Below, piece by piece: positions 41,540 to 56,019 of a stretch of DNA of 64,000 nt (positions within the stretch are counted from its first letter, which is position 1; every line of letters begins with the position of its first letter). The notes under the pieces are model-generated. The model searched no databases and was not told the origin of the DNA. It saw only the letters and a program-made list of their open reading frames with translations. Source of the DNA: Hanleya hanleyi (lineage: Eukaryota > Mollusca > Polyplacophora > Lepidopleurida > Hanleyidae). The DNA lies in contig JAVTVY010037272.1 of assembly GCA_036873755.1 (NCBI GenBank), forward strand, positions 1 to 64,000. Direction: 5' to 3'. Position numbers and translations under genes: made by a program.

Positions 41540-44454
41540 CTTGAAGAGGAGAGTGTTGGACTTCGACGTAGATAGTTTGCATCCAGAGATCGCCGCTCGA
41601 GCTGGGGAGATCCTCTCTGAGCTGGACCTTGATCAAGTCAGCCTGATCAGCTCAGGAGCGGCCGCATTCTACGTCTGGGTAAGTTTGATATCAATTTCGA
41701 TATTCAGTTGACCACATGTCAGTTTGAATTAGAAGATAGCTTCAAATAGATATTGGCAGCAAATGTTGACCTCGTCATGGGACATATGATCATGATGACT
41801 TGTCTTTTAGTCTTAGTATCTATCATGTTGTCGCATGTTTCAACTGCATTTCAGACCGATACGCATGTTTTGGGTTAAAGTGCAGTGTCAAAGAAAATGG
41901 AACTCTTCTGTGTCGGGATATCAATTTAGTCCATACCCTGGGGGCCAGAATATCAATCAGAGAGATCAAAATGTACATGTATGATCCTGTATTACTGGTT
42001 TCAATTCTGTCACAAATATTTTCTGGATTTGGACCAGTGTGCGTTTCACTTCTTTTATAATCTCAATTTAGCGTACTAGTTTCATAATTATTAACAGCTT
42101 CATGGAAAGTCTGATGCTACCATAGGTCACGTAACACAGCTATTTGTAATATATGGCGAGTTCCACTGTTTTCACCATCCAAAAACTTGAGTATTACAAG
42201 ACACTGGCTCACAAGCAGCTTGCAGACTACCGTATATTTTTGGACCATATGGACTCGAGGATTACATTCTGAGAAGGAGGCCTTCATGCAGCAAATAACA
42301 TGTGGACCATTCTTTGCACGTCACATCATCAACAGATCTAGTATTCTGAGATAATTTCTCCGGACTGTGCCTTGGTCGTAAAGTATGCTGAAATGTGCAG
42401 TACAGATATATGCGCAGCTGTTCTCATTCTATTGATATTTTACCTGAGTACGAGCGATACGATTCAAATCATGAGCGACGCTATACACGTATGTCGACAG
42501 CCTCCATTCCTTTCCCAACTGAGTAAAAGTGTCTTGGTCCCGAGTTATCGCCTTCAGTAGATGTCTAGTAACAGTTCTATGACATTCCAACCAGGTGCTG
42601 CAACCTCCTATCGCATCAATGAATTAAGCTCTCACAATGTTTGATGACATGGATGAGGGCAATACAGTCCAGGTCATGTTCAGAGCTGGGGAGAGTATGA
42701 ATACGTACGTATCTTCTATGGCAATGATCACAGCCTCTGGTACAGTATACTTTGCATGCAACAACATACGGATGTCTGCTCCCTCATATGTAGAACGGGA
42801 CGCCTCAACCTCTGTTACAGCAGCACGCGTGAACTCGAAGCATTTGTCATCACAGATGACCAGCAGGATCAGGTACTCAAGCTACGTGCCCACCTGTCGT
42901 TATTACCATTTCTGTAAAGACTACATAAAGTATCTGACCCACGGTTTACCCTCTCTACAATTCAAATGGAATTCTTCTTGTAAACATGATCCGATCGACG
43001 ACTTCCTGAACCGATAGTGCTTATGATAGATTTCACAAAGAAATTGCAACACATATAAGGGAAGTGGGAAGAGGTGCCGACATACTGACTGCGTCATATG
43101 ACTTCACAGAATAGTCTTCTGGTAAACCTATTCTAAAGCACATACCAAGAATCTAACGATTCGTGAGATGTGTTGTATCTCAGGTACGCTTTTATTGTTC
43201 CTGTTCATGTGGCAACATGGATGATATGACCACACGGCCCCAAGCACCGGCATCAGCGGTATTAGATACAAATCTAGAGAGCTATGATGGAAATGCTCTG
43301 ACAACTCGTATACTGGTAATTGGTGAGCTGTTTCGCTGTGACAACTCGTACATTGGAGATTGGTGAGCTGTGTCGTCGTCAGATGTAAATGACGGCAATT
43401 AACACAAAATACTAGTCTGTAAGGCCCGATGTCGACCCAGAATCAACTTCCCACAAATGCCCACATATATCAAAGACCAAAAGGTCTGTACAGGGGTCGG
43501 GCCTCGGGGACGAAACGTCCACCAGCAGAATCTCGCCATATACAGGTAAAAATTACAACACATATAAGGAAAGTGGGAAGAGGTGCCGACATACTGGCTG
43601 CGTCATATGACTTCACAGAATAGTCTTCTGGTAAACCTATTCTAAAGCACATACCAAGAATCTAACGATTCGTGATATGTGTTGTATCTCAGGTACGCTT
43701 TTATTGTTCCTGTTCATGTTCATATACGGCTATGATGGAAATGCTCTGACAACTCATATACTGGTTATTGGTGAGCTGTTTCGCTGTGACAACTCGTACA
43801 TTGGAGATTGGTGAGCTGTATCGTCGTCAGATGTAAATGACGGCAATTAACACAAAAGACTAGTCTGTAAGGCCCGATGTCGACCCAGCATCAACTTCCC
43901 ACAAATGCTAACATATATCAAAGACCAAAAGGTCTGTACAGGGGGCGGACCTCGGGGACGAAACATCCACCAGCAGAATCTCGCCATATACAGGTAAAAA
44001 TTACAACACATATAAGGGAAGTGGGAAGAGGTGCCGACATACTGACTGCATCATATGACTTCACAGAATAGTCTTCTGGTAAACCTATTCTAAAGCACAT
44101 ACCAAGAATCTAACGATTCGTGATATGTGTTGTATCTCAGGTACGCTTTTATTGTTCCTGTTCATATGGCAACATGGATGATATGACCACACGGCCCCAA
44201 GCACCGGCATAAGCGGTATTAGATACAAATCTAGAGAGCTATGATGGGAATGCTCTGACAACTCGTATACTGGTAATTGGTGAGCTGTTTCGCTGTGACA
44301 ACTCGTACATTGGAGATTGGTGAGCTGTGTCGTCGTCAGATGTAAATGACGGCAGTTAACACAAAATACTAGTCTGTAAGGCCCGATGTCGACCCGGCAT
44401 CAACTTCCCACAAATGCCAACATATATCAAAGACCAAAAGGTCTGTACAGGGGG
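41540..44454 (+). repeat. macro-unit 3
   Basis: 2,915 bp, same layout as unit 1: partial long B, short B (43,429), long B (43,877). E copy 41,540-41,678. Confidence 0.8.
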
Positions 44455-47400
44455 CTTGAAGAGGAGAGTGTTGGACTTCGACGTAGATAGTTTGCATCCA
44501 GAGATCGCCGCTCGAGCTGGGGAGATCCTCTCTGAGCTGGACCTTGATCAAGTCAGCCTGATCAGCTCAGGAGCGGCCGCATTCTACGTCTGGGTAAGTT
44601 TGATATCAATTTCGATATTCAGTTGACCACATGTCAGTTTGAATTAGAAGATAGCTTCAAATAGATATTGGCAGCAAATGTTGACCTCGTCATGGGACAT
44701 ATGATCATGATGACTCGTCTTTTAGTCTTAGTATCTATCATGTTGTCGCATGTTTCAACTGCATTTCAGACCGATACGCATGTTTTGGGTTAAAGTGCAG
44801 TGTCAAAGAAAATGGAACTCTTCTGTGTCGGGATATCAATTTAGTCCATACCCTGGGGGCCAGAATATCAATCAGAGAGATCAAAATGTACATGTATGAT
44901 CCTGTATTACTGGTTTCAATTCTGTCACAAATATTTTCTGGATTTGGACCAGTGTGCGTTTCACTTCTTTTATAATCTCAATTTAGCGTACTAGTTTCAT
45001 AATTATTAACAGCTTCATGGAAAGTCTGATGCTACCATAGGTCAAGTAACACAGCTATTTGTAATATATGTCGAGTTCCACTGTTTTCACCATCCAAAAA
45101 CTTGAGTATTACAAGACACTGGCTCACAAGCAGCTTGCAGACTACCGTATATTTTTGGACCATATGGACTCAAGGATTACATTCTGAGAAGGAGGCCTTC
45201 ATGCAGCAAATAACATGTGGACCATTCTTTGCACGTCACATCATCAACAGATCTAGTATTCTGAGATAATTTCTCCGGACTGTGCCTTGGTCGTAAAGTA
45301 TGCTGAAATGTGCAGTACAGATATATGCGCAGCTGTTCTCATTCTATTGATATTTTACCTGAGTACGAGCGATACGATTCAAATCATGAGCGACGCTATA
45401 CACGTATGTCGACAGCCTCCATTCCTTTCCCAACTGAGTAAAAGTGTCTTGGTCCCGAGTTATCGCCTTCAGTAGATGTCTAGTAACAGTTCTATGACAT
45501 TCCAACCAGGTGCTGCAACCTCCTATCGCATCAATGAATTAAGCTCTCACAATGTTTGATGACATGGATGAGGGCAATACAGTCCAGGTAATGTTCAGAT
45601 CTGGGGAGAGTATGAATACGTACGTATCTTCTATGGCAATGATCACAACCTCTGGTACAGTATACTTTGCATGCAACAACATACGGATGTCTGCTCCCTC
45701 ATATGTAGAACGGGACGCCTCAACCTCTGTTACAGCAGCACGCGTCAACTCGAAGCATTTGTCATCACAGATGACCAGCAGGATCAGGTACTCAAGCTAC
45801 GTGCTCACCTGTCGTTATTACCATTTCTGTAAAGACTACATAAAGTATCTGACCCACGGTTTACCCTCTCTACAATTCAAATGGAATTCTTTTTGTAAAC
45901 ATGATCCGATCGACGACTTCCTGAACCGATAGTGCTTCTGATAGATTTCACAAAGAAATTACAACACATATAAGGGAAGTGGGAAGAGGTGCCGATATAC
46001 TGACAGGTACGCTTGTATTGTTCCTGTTCATGTTCATATACGGCTATGATGGAAATGCTCTGACAACTCGTATACTGGTAATTGGTGAGCTGTTTCGCTG
46101 TGACAACTCGTACATTGGAGATTGGTGAGCTGTATCGTCGTCAGATGTAAATGACGGCAATTAACACAAAAGACTCGTCTGTAAGGCCCGATGTCGACCC
46201 AGCATCAACTTCCCACAAATGCCAACATGTATCAAAGACCAAAAGGTCTGTACAGGGGGCAGGCCTCGGGGACGAAACGTCCACCAGCAGAATCTCGCCA
46301 TATACAGGTAAAAATTACAACACATATAAGGGAAGTGGGAAGAGGTGCCGACATACTGACTGCGTCATATGACTTCACAGAATAGTCTTCTGGTAAACCT
46401 ATTCTAAAGCACATACCAAGAACGATTCGTGATATGTGTTGTATCTCAGGTACGCTTTTATTGTTCCTGTTCATATGGCAACATGGATGATATGACCACA
46501 CGGCCCCAAGCACCGGCATAAGCGGTATTAGATACAAATCTAGAGAGCTATGATGGAAATGCTCTGACAACTCGTATACTGGTAATTGGTGAGCTGTTTC
46601 GCTGTGACAACTCGTACATTGGAGATTGGTGAGCTGTATCGTCGTCAGATGTAAAGGACGGCATTTAACACAAAAGACTAGTCTGTAAGGCCCGATGTCG
46701 ACCCAGCATCAACTTCCCACAAATGCCAACATATATCAAAGACCAAAGGTCTGTACAGGGGGCGGGCCTCGGGGACGAAACGTCCACCAGCAGAATCTCG
46801 CCATATACAGGTAAAAATTACAACACATATAAGGGAAGTGGGAAGAGGTGCCGACATACTGACTGCGTCACATGACTTCACAGAATAGTCTTCTGGTAAA
46901 CCTATTCTAAAGCACATACCAAGAACCTAACGATTCGTGAGATGTGTTGTATCTCAGGTACGCTTTTATTGTTCCTGTTCATGTGGCAACATGGATGATA
47001 TGACCACACGGCCCCAAGCACCGGCATCAGCGGTATTAGATACAAATCTAGAGAGCTATGATGGAAATGCTCTGACAACTCGTATACTGGTAATTGGTGA
47101 GCTGTTTCGCTGTGACAACTCGTACATTGGAGATTGGTGAGCTGTGTCGTCGTCAGATGTAAATGACGGCAATTAACACAAAATACTAGTCTGTAAGGCC
47201 CGATGTCGACCCAGAATCAACTTCCCACAAATGCCCACATATATCAAAGACCAAAAGGTCTGTACAGGGGTCGGGCCTCGGGGACGAAACGTCCACCAGC
47301 AGAATCTCGCCATATACAGGTAAAAATTACAACACATATAAGGAAAGTGGGAAGAGGTGCCGACATACTGGCTGCGTCATATGACTTCACAGAATAGTCT

Positions 47401-48228
47401 TCTGGTAAACCTATTCTAAAGCACATACCAAGAATCTAACGATTCGTGATATGTGTTGTATCTCAGGTACGCTTTTATTGTTCCTGTTCATGTTCATATA
47501 CGGCTATGATGGAAATGCTCTGACAACTCGTATACTGGTAATTGGTGAGCTGTTTCGCTGTGACAACTCGTACATTGGAGATTGGTGAGCTGTATCGTCG
47601 TCAGATGTAAATGACGGCAATTAACACAAAAGACTAGTCTGTAAGGCCCGATGTCGAGCCAGCATCAATTTCCCACAAATGCCAACATATATCAAAGACC
47701 AAAAGGTCTGTACAGGGGGCGGGCCTCGGGGACGAAACGTCCACCAACAGAATCTCGCCATATACAGGTAAAACTTACAACACATATAAGGGAAGTGGGA
47801 AGAGGTGCCGACATACTGACAGAGTCACATGACTTCACAGTATAGTCTTCTGGTTAATTTATTCTAAAGCACATACCAAAAATCTAACGATTCGTGATAT
47901 GTGTTGTATCTCAGGTACGCTTTTATTGTACCTGTTCATGTGGCAACTTGGATGATATGACTACACGGCCCCTAGCACCGGCATCAGCGTTATTAGATAC
48001 AAATCTAGAGAGTTATGATGGAAATGCTCTGACAACTCGTTTACTGGTAATTGGTGAGCTCTTTCGCTGTGACAATTCGTACATTGGAGATTGGTGAGCT
48101 GTGTCGTCGTCAGATGTAAATGACGGCATTTAACACAAAAGACTAGTCTGTAAGGCCCGATGTCGACCCAGCATCAACTTCCCACAAATGCCAACATATA
48201 TCAAAGACCAAAAGGTCTGTACAGGGGG
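44455..48228 (+). repeat. macro-unit 4
   Basis: 3,774 bp, the longest. Deleted first B as in unit 2, then B copies at 46,191 (long), 46,695 (long), 47,203 (short) and 47,651 (long, the most diverged, with GAGCC for GACCC). E copy 44,455-44,593. Confidence 0.8.
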
Positions 48229-50699
48229 CTTGAAGAGGAGAGTGTTGGACTTCGACGTAGATAGTTTGCATCCAGAGATCGCCGCTCGAGCTGGGGAGAT
48301 CCTCTCTGAGCTGGACCTTGATCAAGTCAGCCTGATCAGCTCAGGAGCGGCCGCATTCTACGTCTGGGTAAGTTTGATATCAATTTCGATATTCAGTTGA
48401 CCACATGTCAGTTTGAATTAGAAGATAGCTTCAAATAGATATTGGCAGCAAATGTTGACCTCGTCATGGGACATATGATCATGATGACTTGTCTTTTAGT
48501 CTTAGTATCTATCATGTTGTCGCATGTTTCAACTGCATTTCAGACCGATACGCATGTTTTGGGTTAAAGTGCAGTGTCAAAGAAAATGGAACTCTTCTGT
48601 GTCGGGATATCAATTTAGTCCATACCCTGGGGGCCAGAATATCAATCAGAGAGATCAAAATGTACATGTATGATCCTGTATTACTGGTTTCAATTCTGTC
48701 ACAAATATTTTCTGGATTTGGACCAGTGTGCGTTTCACTTCTTTTATAATCTCAATTTAGCGTACTAGTTTCATAATTATTAACAGCTTCATGGAAAGTC
48801 TGATGCTACCATAGGTCACGTAACACAGCTATTTGTAATATATGGCGAGTTCCACTGTTTTCACCATCCAAAAACTTGAGTATTACAAGACACGTACTGG
48901 CTCACAAGCAGCTTGCAGACTACCGTATATTTTTGGACCATATGAACTCGAGGATTACATTCTGAGAAGGAGGCCTTCATGCAGCAAATAACATGTGGAC
49001 CATTCTTTGCACGTCACATCATCAACAGATCTAGTATTCTGAGATAATTTCTCCGGACTGTGCCTTGGTCGTAAAGTATGCTGAAATGTGCAGTACAGAT
49101 ATATGCGCAGCTGTTCTCATTCTATTGATATTTTACCTGAGTACGAGCGATACGATTCAAATCATGAGCGACGCTATACACGTATGTCGACAGCCTCCAT
49201 TCCTTTCCCAACTGAGTAAAAGTGTCTTGGTCCCGAGTTATCGCCTTCAGTAGATGTCTAGTAACAGTTCTATGACATTCCAACCAGGTGCTGCAACCTC
49301 CTATCGCATCAATGAATTAAGCTCTCACAATGTTTGATGACATGGATGAGGGCAATACAGTCCAGGTCATGTTCAGAGCTGGGGAGAGTATGAATACGTA
49401 CGTATCTTCTATGGCAATGATCACAGCCTCTGGTACAGTATACTTTGCATGCAACAACACACGGATGTCTGCTCCCTCATATGTAGAACGGGACGCCTCA
49501 ACCTCTGTTACAGCAGCACGGGTGAACTCGAAGCATTTGTCATCACAGATGACCAGCAGTATCAGGTACTCAAGCTACGTGCCCACCTGTCGATATTACC
49601 ATTTCTGTAAAGACTACATAAAGTATCTGACCCACGGTTTACCCTCTCTACAATTCAAATGGAATTCTTCTTGTAAACATGATCCGATCGACGACTTCCT
49701 GAACCGATAGTGCTTATGATAGATTTCACAAAGAAATTGCAACACATATAAGGGAAGTGGGAAGAGGTGCCGACATACTGACTGCGTCATATGACTTCAC
49801 AGAATAGTCTTCTGGTAAACCTATTCTAAAGCACATACCAAGAACCTAACGATTCGTGAGATGTGTTGTATCTCAGGTACGCTTTTATTGTTCCTGTTCA
49901 TGTGGCAACATGGATGATATGACCACACGGCCCCAAGCACCGGCATCAGCGGTATTAGATACAAATCTAGAGAGCTATGATGGAAATGCTCTGACAACTC
50001 GTATACTGGTAATTGGTGAGCTGTTTCGCTGTGACAACTCGTACATTGGAGATTGGTGAGCTGTGTCGTCGTCAGATGTAAATGACGGCAATTAACACAA
50101 AATACTAGTCTGTAAGGCCCGATGTCGACCCAGAATCAACTTCCCACAAATGCCCACATATATCAAAGACCAAAAGGTCTGTACAGGGGTCGGGCCTCGG
50201 GGACGAAACGTCCACCAGCAGAATCTCGCCATATACAGGTAAAAATTACAACACATATAAGGAAAGTGGGAAGAGGTGCCGACATACTGACTGCGTCATA
50301 TGACTTCACAGAATAGTCTTCTGGTAAACCTATTCTAAAGCACATACCAAGAATCTAACGATTCGTGATATGTGTTGTATCTCAGGTACGCTTTTATTGT
50401 TCCTGTTCATGTGGCAACTTGGATGATATGACCACACGGCCCCTAGCACCGGCATAAGCGGTATTAGATACAAATCTAGAGGGCTATGATGGAAATGCTC
50501 TGACAACTCGTATACTGGTAATTGGTGAGCTGTTTCGCTGTGACAGCTCGTACATTGGAGATTGGTGAGCTGTATCGTCGTCAGATGTAAATGACGGCAA
50601 TTAACACAAAAGACTAGTCTGTAAGGCCCGATGTCGACCCAGCATCAACTTCCCACAAATGCCAACATATATCAAAGACCAAAAGGTCTGTACAGGGGG
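48229..50699 (+). repeat. macro-unit 5
   Basis: 2,471 bp. Carries a 4-bp insertion near 48,893 (ACACGTACTGG) not in other units. Partial long B, then one long B from 50,122. E copy 48,229-48,367. Confidence 0.8.
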
Positions 50700-53104
50700 C
50701 TTGAAGAGGAGAGTGTTGGACTTCGACGTAGATAGTTTGCATCCAGAGATCGCCGCTCGAGCTGGGGAGATCCTCTCTGAGCTGGACCTTGATCAAGTCA
50801 GCCTGATCAGCTCAGGAGCGGCCGCATTCTACGTCTGGGTAAGTTTGATATCAATTTCGATATTCAGTTGACCACATGTCAGTTTGAATTAGAAGATAGC
50901 TTCAAATAGATATTGGCAGCAAATGTTGACCTCGTCATGGGACATATGATCATGATGACTCGTCTTTTAGTCTTAGTATCTATCATGTTGTCGCATGTTT
51001 CAACTGCATTTCAGACCGATACGCATGTTTTGGGTTAAAGTGCAGTGTCAAAGAAAATGGAACTCTTCTGTGTCGGGATATCAATTTAGTCCATACCCTG
51101 GGGGCCAGAATATCAATCAGAGAGATCAAAATGTACATGTATGATCCTGTATTACTGGTTTCAATTCTGTCACAAATATTTTCTGGATTTGGACCAGTGT
51201 GCGTTTCACTTCTTTTATAATCTCAATTTAGCGTACTAGTTTCATAATTATTAACAGCTTCATGGAAAGTCTGATGCTACCATAGGTCACGTAACACAGC
51301 TATTTGTAATATATGGCGAGTTCCACTGTTTTCACCATCCAAAAACTTGAGTATTACAAGACACTGGCTCACAAGCAGCTTGCAGACTACCGTATATTTT
51401 TGGACCATATGGACTCGAGGATTACATTCTGAGAAGGAGGCCTTCATGCAGCAAATAACATGTGGACCATTCTTTGCACGTCACATCATCAACAGATCTA
51501 GTATTCTGAGATAATTTCTCCGGACTGTGCCTTGGTCGTAAAGTATGCTGAAATGTGCAGTACAGATATATGCGCAGCTGTTCTCATTCTATTGATATTT
51601 TACCTGAGTACGAGCGATACGATTCAAATCATGAGCGACGCTATACACGTATGTCGACAGCCTCCATTCCTTTCCCAACTGAGTAAAAGTGTCTTGGTCC
51701 CGAGTTATCGCCTTCAGTAGATGTCTAGTAACAGTTCTATGACATTCCAACCAGGTGCTGCAACCTCCTATCGCATCAATGAATTAAGCTCTCACAATGT
51801 TTGATGACATGGATGAGGGCAATACAGTCCAGGTCATGTTCAGAGCTGGGGAGAGTATGAATACGTACGTATCTTCTATGGCAATGATCACAGCCTCTGG
51901 TACAGTATACTTTGCATGCAACAACATACGGATGTCTGCTCCCTCATATGTAGAACGGGACGCCTCAACCTCTGTTACAGCAGCACGCGTGAACTCGAAG
52001 CATTTGTCATCACAGATGACCAGCAGGATCAGGTACTCAAGCTACGTGCCCACCTGTCGTTATTACCATTTCTGTAAAGACTACATAAAGTATCTGACCC
52101 ACGGTTTACCCTCTCTACAATTCAAATGGAATTCTTCTTGTAAACATGATCCGATCGACGACTTCCTGAACCGATAGTGCTTATGATAGATTTCACAAAG
52201 AAATTGCAACACATATAAGGGAAGTGGGAAGAGGTGCCGACATACTGACTGCGTCATATGACTTCACAGAATAGTCTTCTGGTAAACCTATTCTAAAGCA
52301 CATACCAAGAACCTAACGATTCGTGAGATGTGTTGTATCTCAGGTACGCTTTTATTGTTCCTGTTCATGTGGCAACATGGATGATATGACCACACGGCCC
52401 CAAGCACCGGCATCAGCGGTATTAGATACAAATCTAGAGAGCTATGATGGAAATGCTCTGACAACTCGTATACTGGTAATTGGTGAGCTGTTTCGCTGTG
52501 ACAACTCGTACATTGGAGATTGGTGAGCTGTGTCGTCGTCAGATGTAAATGACGGCAATTAACACAAAATACTAGTCTGTAAGGCCCGATGTCGACCCAG
52601 AATCAACTTCCCACAAATGCCCACATATATCAAAGACCAAAAGGTCTGTACAGGGGTCGGGCCTCGGGGACGAAACGTCCACCAGCAGAATCTCGCCATA
52701 TACAGGTAAAAATTACAACACATATAAGGAAAGTGGGAAGAGGTGCCGACATACTGACTGCGTCATATGACTTCACAGAATAGTCTTCTGGTAAACCTAT
52801 TCTAAAGCACATACCAAGAATCTAACGATTCGTGATATGTGTTGTATCTCAGGTACGCTTTTATTGTTCCTGTTCATGTTCATATACGGCTATGATGGAA
52901 ATGCTGTGACAACTCGTATACTGGTAATTGGTGAGCTGTTTCGCTGTGACAACTCGTACATTGGAGATTGGTGAGCTGTGTCGTCGTCAGATGTAAATGA
53001 CGGCAATTAACACAAAATACTAGTCTGTAAGGCCCGATGTCGACCCGCATCAACTTCCCACAAATGCCAAAATATATCAAAGACCAAAAGGTCTGTACAG
53101 GGGG
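50700..53104 (+). repeat. macro-unit 6
   Basis: 2,405 bp. Partial long B, then one short B from 52,589 running into the next E with one base missing (GACCCGCATC). E copy 50,700-50,838. Confidence 0.8.
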
Positions 53105-56019
53105 CTTGAAGAGGAGAGTGTTGGACTTCGACGTAGATAGTTTGCATCCAGAGATCGCCGCTCGAGCTGGGGAGATCCTCTCTGAGCTGGACCTTGATCA
53201 AGTCAGCCTGATCAGCTCAGGAGCGGCCGCATTCTACGTCTGGGTAAGTTTGATATCAATTTCGATATTCAGTTGACCACATGTCAGTTTGAATTAGAAG
53301 ATAGCTTCAAATAGATATTGGCAGCAAATGTTGACCTCGTCATGGGACATATGATCATGATGACTTGTCTTTTAGTCTTAGTATCTATCATGTTGTCGCA
53401 TGTTTCAACTGCATTTCAGACCGATACGCATGTTTTGGGTTAAAGTGCAGTGTCAAAGAAAATGGAACTCTTCTGTGTCGGGATATCAATTTAGTCCATA
53501 CCCTGGGGGCCAGAATATCAATCAGAGAGATCAAAATGTACATGTATGATCCTGTATTACTGGTTTCAATTCTGTCACAAATATTTTCTGGATTTGGACC
53601 AGTGTGCGTTTCACTTCTTTTATAATCTCAATTTAGCGTACTAGTTTCATAATTATTAACAGCTTCATGGAAAGTCTGATGCTACCATAGGTCACGTAAC
53701 ACAGCTATTTGTAATATATGGCGAGTTCCACTGTTTTCACCATCCAAAAACTTGAGTATTACAAGACACTGGCTCACAAGCAGCTTGCAGACTACCGTAT
53801 ATTTTTGGACCATATGGACTCGAGGATTACATTCTGAGAAGGAGGCCTTCATGCAGCAAATAACATGTGGACCATTCTTTGCACGTCACATCATCAACAG
53901 ATCTAGTATTCTGAGATAATTTCTCCGGACTGTGCCTTGGTCGTAAAGTATGCTGAAATGTGCAGTACAGATATATGCGCAGCTGTTCTCATTCTATTGA
54001 TATTTTACCTGAGTACGAGCGATACGATTCAAATCATGAGCGACGCTATACACGTATGTCGACAGCCTCCATTCCTTTCCCAACTGAGTAAAAGTGTCTT
54101 GGTCCCGAGTTATCGCCTTCAGTAGATGTCTAGTAACAGTTCTATGACATTCCAACCAGGTGCTGCAACCTCCTATCGCATCAATGAATTAAGCTCTCAC
54201 AATGTTTGATGACATGGATGAGGGCAATACAGTCCAGGTCATGTTCAGAGCTGGGGAGAGTATGAATACGTACGTATCTTCTATGGCAATGATCACAGCC
54301 TCTGGTACAGTATACTTTGCATGCAACAACATACGGATGTCTGCTCCCTCATATGTAGAACGGGACGCCTCAACCTCTGTTACAGCAGCACACGTGAACT
54401 CGAAGCATTTGTCATCACAGATGACCAGCAGGATCAGGTACTCAAGCTACGTGCCCACCTGTCGTTATTACCATTTCTGTAAAGACTACATAAAGTATCT
54501 GACCCACGGTTTACCCTCTCTACAATTCAAATGGAATTCTTCTTGTAAACATGATCCGATCGACGACTTCCTGAACCGATAGTGCTTATGATAGATTTCA
54601 CAAAGAAATTGCAACACATATAAGGGAAGTGGGAAGAGGTGCCGACATACTGACTGCGTCATATGACTTCACAGAATAGTCTTCTGGTAAACCTATTCTA
54701 AAGCACATACCAAGAACCTAACGATTCGTGAGATGTGTTGTATCTCAGGTACGCTTTTATTGTTCCTGTTCATGTGGCAACATGGATGATATGACCACAC
54801 GGCCCCAAGCACCGGCATCAGCGGTATTAGATACAAATCTAGAGAGCTATGATGGAAATGCTCTGACAACTCGTATACTGGTAATTGGTGAGCTGTTTCG
54901 CTGTGACAACTCGTACATTGGAGATTGGTGAGCTGTGTCGTCGTCAGATGTAAATGACGGCAATTAACACAAAATACTAGTCTGTAAGGCCCGATGTCGA
55001 CCCAGAATCAACTTCCCACAAATGCCCACATATATCAAAGACCAAAAGGTCTGTACAGGGGTCGGGCCTCGGGGACGAAACGTCCACCAGCAGAATCTCG
55101 CCATATACAGGTAAAAATTACAACACATATAAGGAAAGTGGGAAGAGGTGCCGACATACTGACTGCGTCATATGACTTCACAGAATAGTCTTCTGGTAAA
55201 CCTATTCTAAAGCACATACCAAGAATCTAACGATTCGTGATATGTGTTGTATCTCAGGTACGCTTTTATTGTTCCTGTTCATGTTCATATACGGCTATGA
55301 TGGAAATGCTCTGACAACTCGTATACTGGTAATTGGTGAGCTGTTTCGCTGTGACAACTCGTACATTGGAGATTGGTGAGCTGTATCGTCGTCAGATGTA
55401 AATGACGGCAATTAACACAAAAGACTAGTCTGTAAGGCCCGATGTCGACCCAGCATCAACTTCCCACAAATGCTAACATATATCAAAGACCAAAAGGTCT
55501 GTACAGGGGGCGGACCTCGGGGACGAAACGTCCACCAGCAGAATCTCGCCATATACAGGTAAAAATTACAACACATATAAGGGAAGTGGGAAGAGGTGCC
55601 GACATACTGACTGCATCATATGACTTCACAGAATAGTCTTCTGGTAAACCTATTCTAAAGCACATACCAAGAATCTAACGATTCGTGATATGTGTTGTAT
55701 CTCAGGTACGCTTTTATTGTTCCTGTTCATATGGCAACATGGATGATATGACCACACGGCCCCAAGCACCGGCATAAGCGGTATTAGATACAAATCTAGA
55801 GAGCTATGATGGAAATGCTCTGACAACTCGTATACTGGTAATTGGTGAGCTGTTTCGCTGTGACAACTCGTACATTGGAGATTGGTGAGCTGTGTCGTCG
55901 TCAGATGTAAATGACGGCAGTTAACACAAAATACTAGTCTGTAAGGCCCGATGTCGACCCAGCATCAACTTCCCACAAATGCCAACATATATCAAAGACC
56001 AAAAGGTCTGTACAGGGGG
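53105..56019 (+). repeat. macro-unit 7
   Basis: 2,915 bp, layout of units 1 and 3: B at 54,994 (short) and 55,442 (long). E copy 53,105-53,243. Confidence 0.8.
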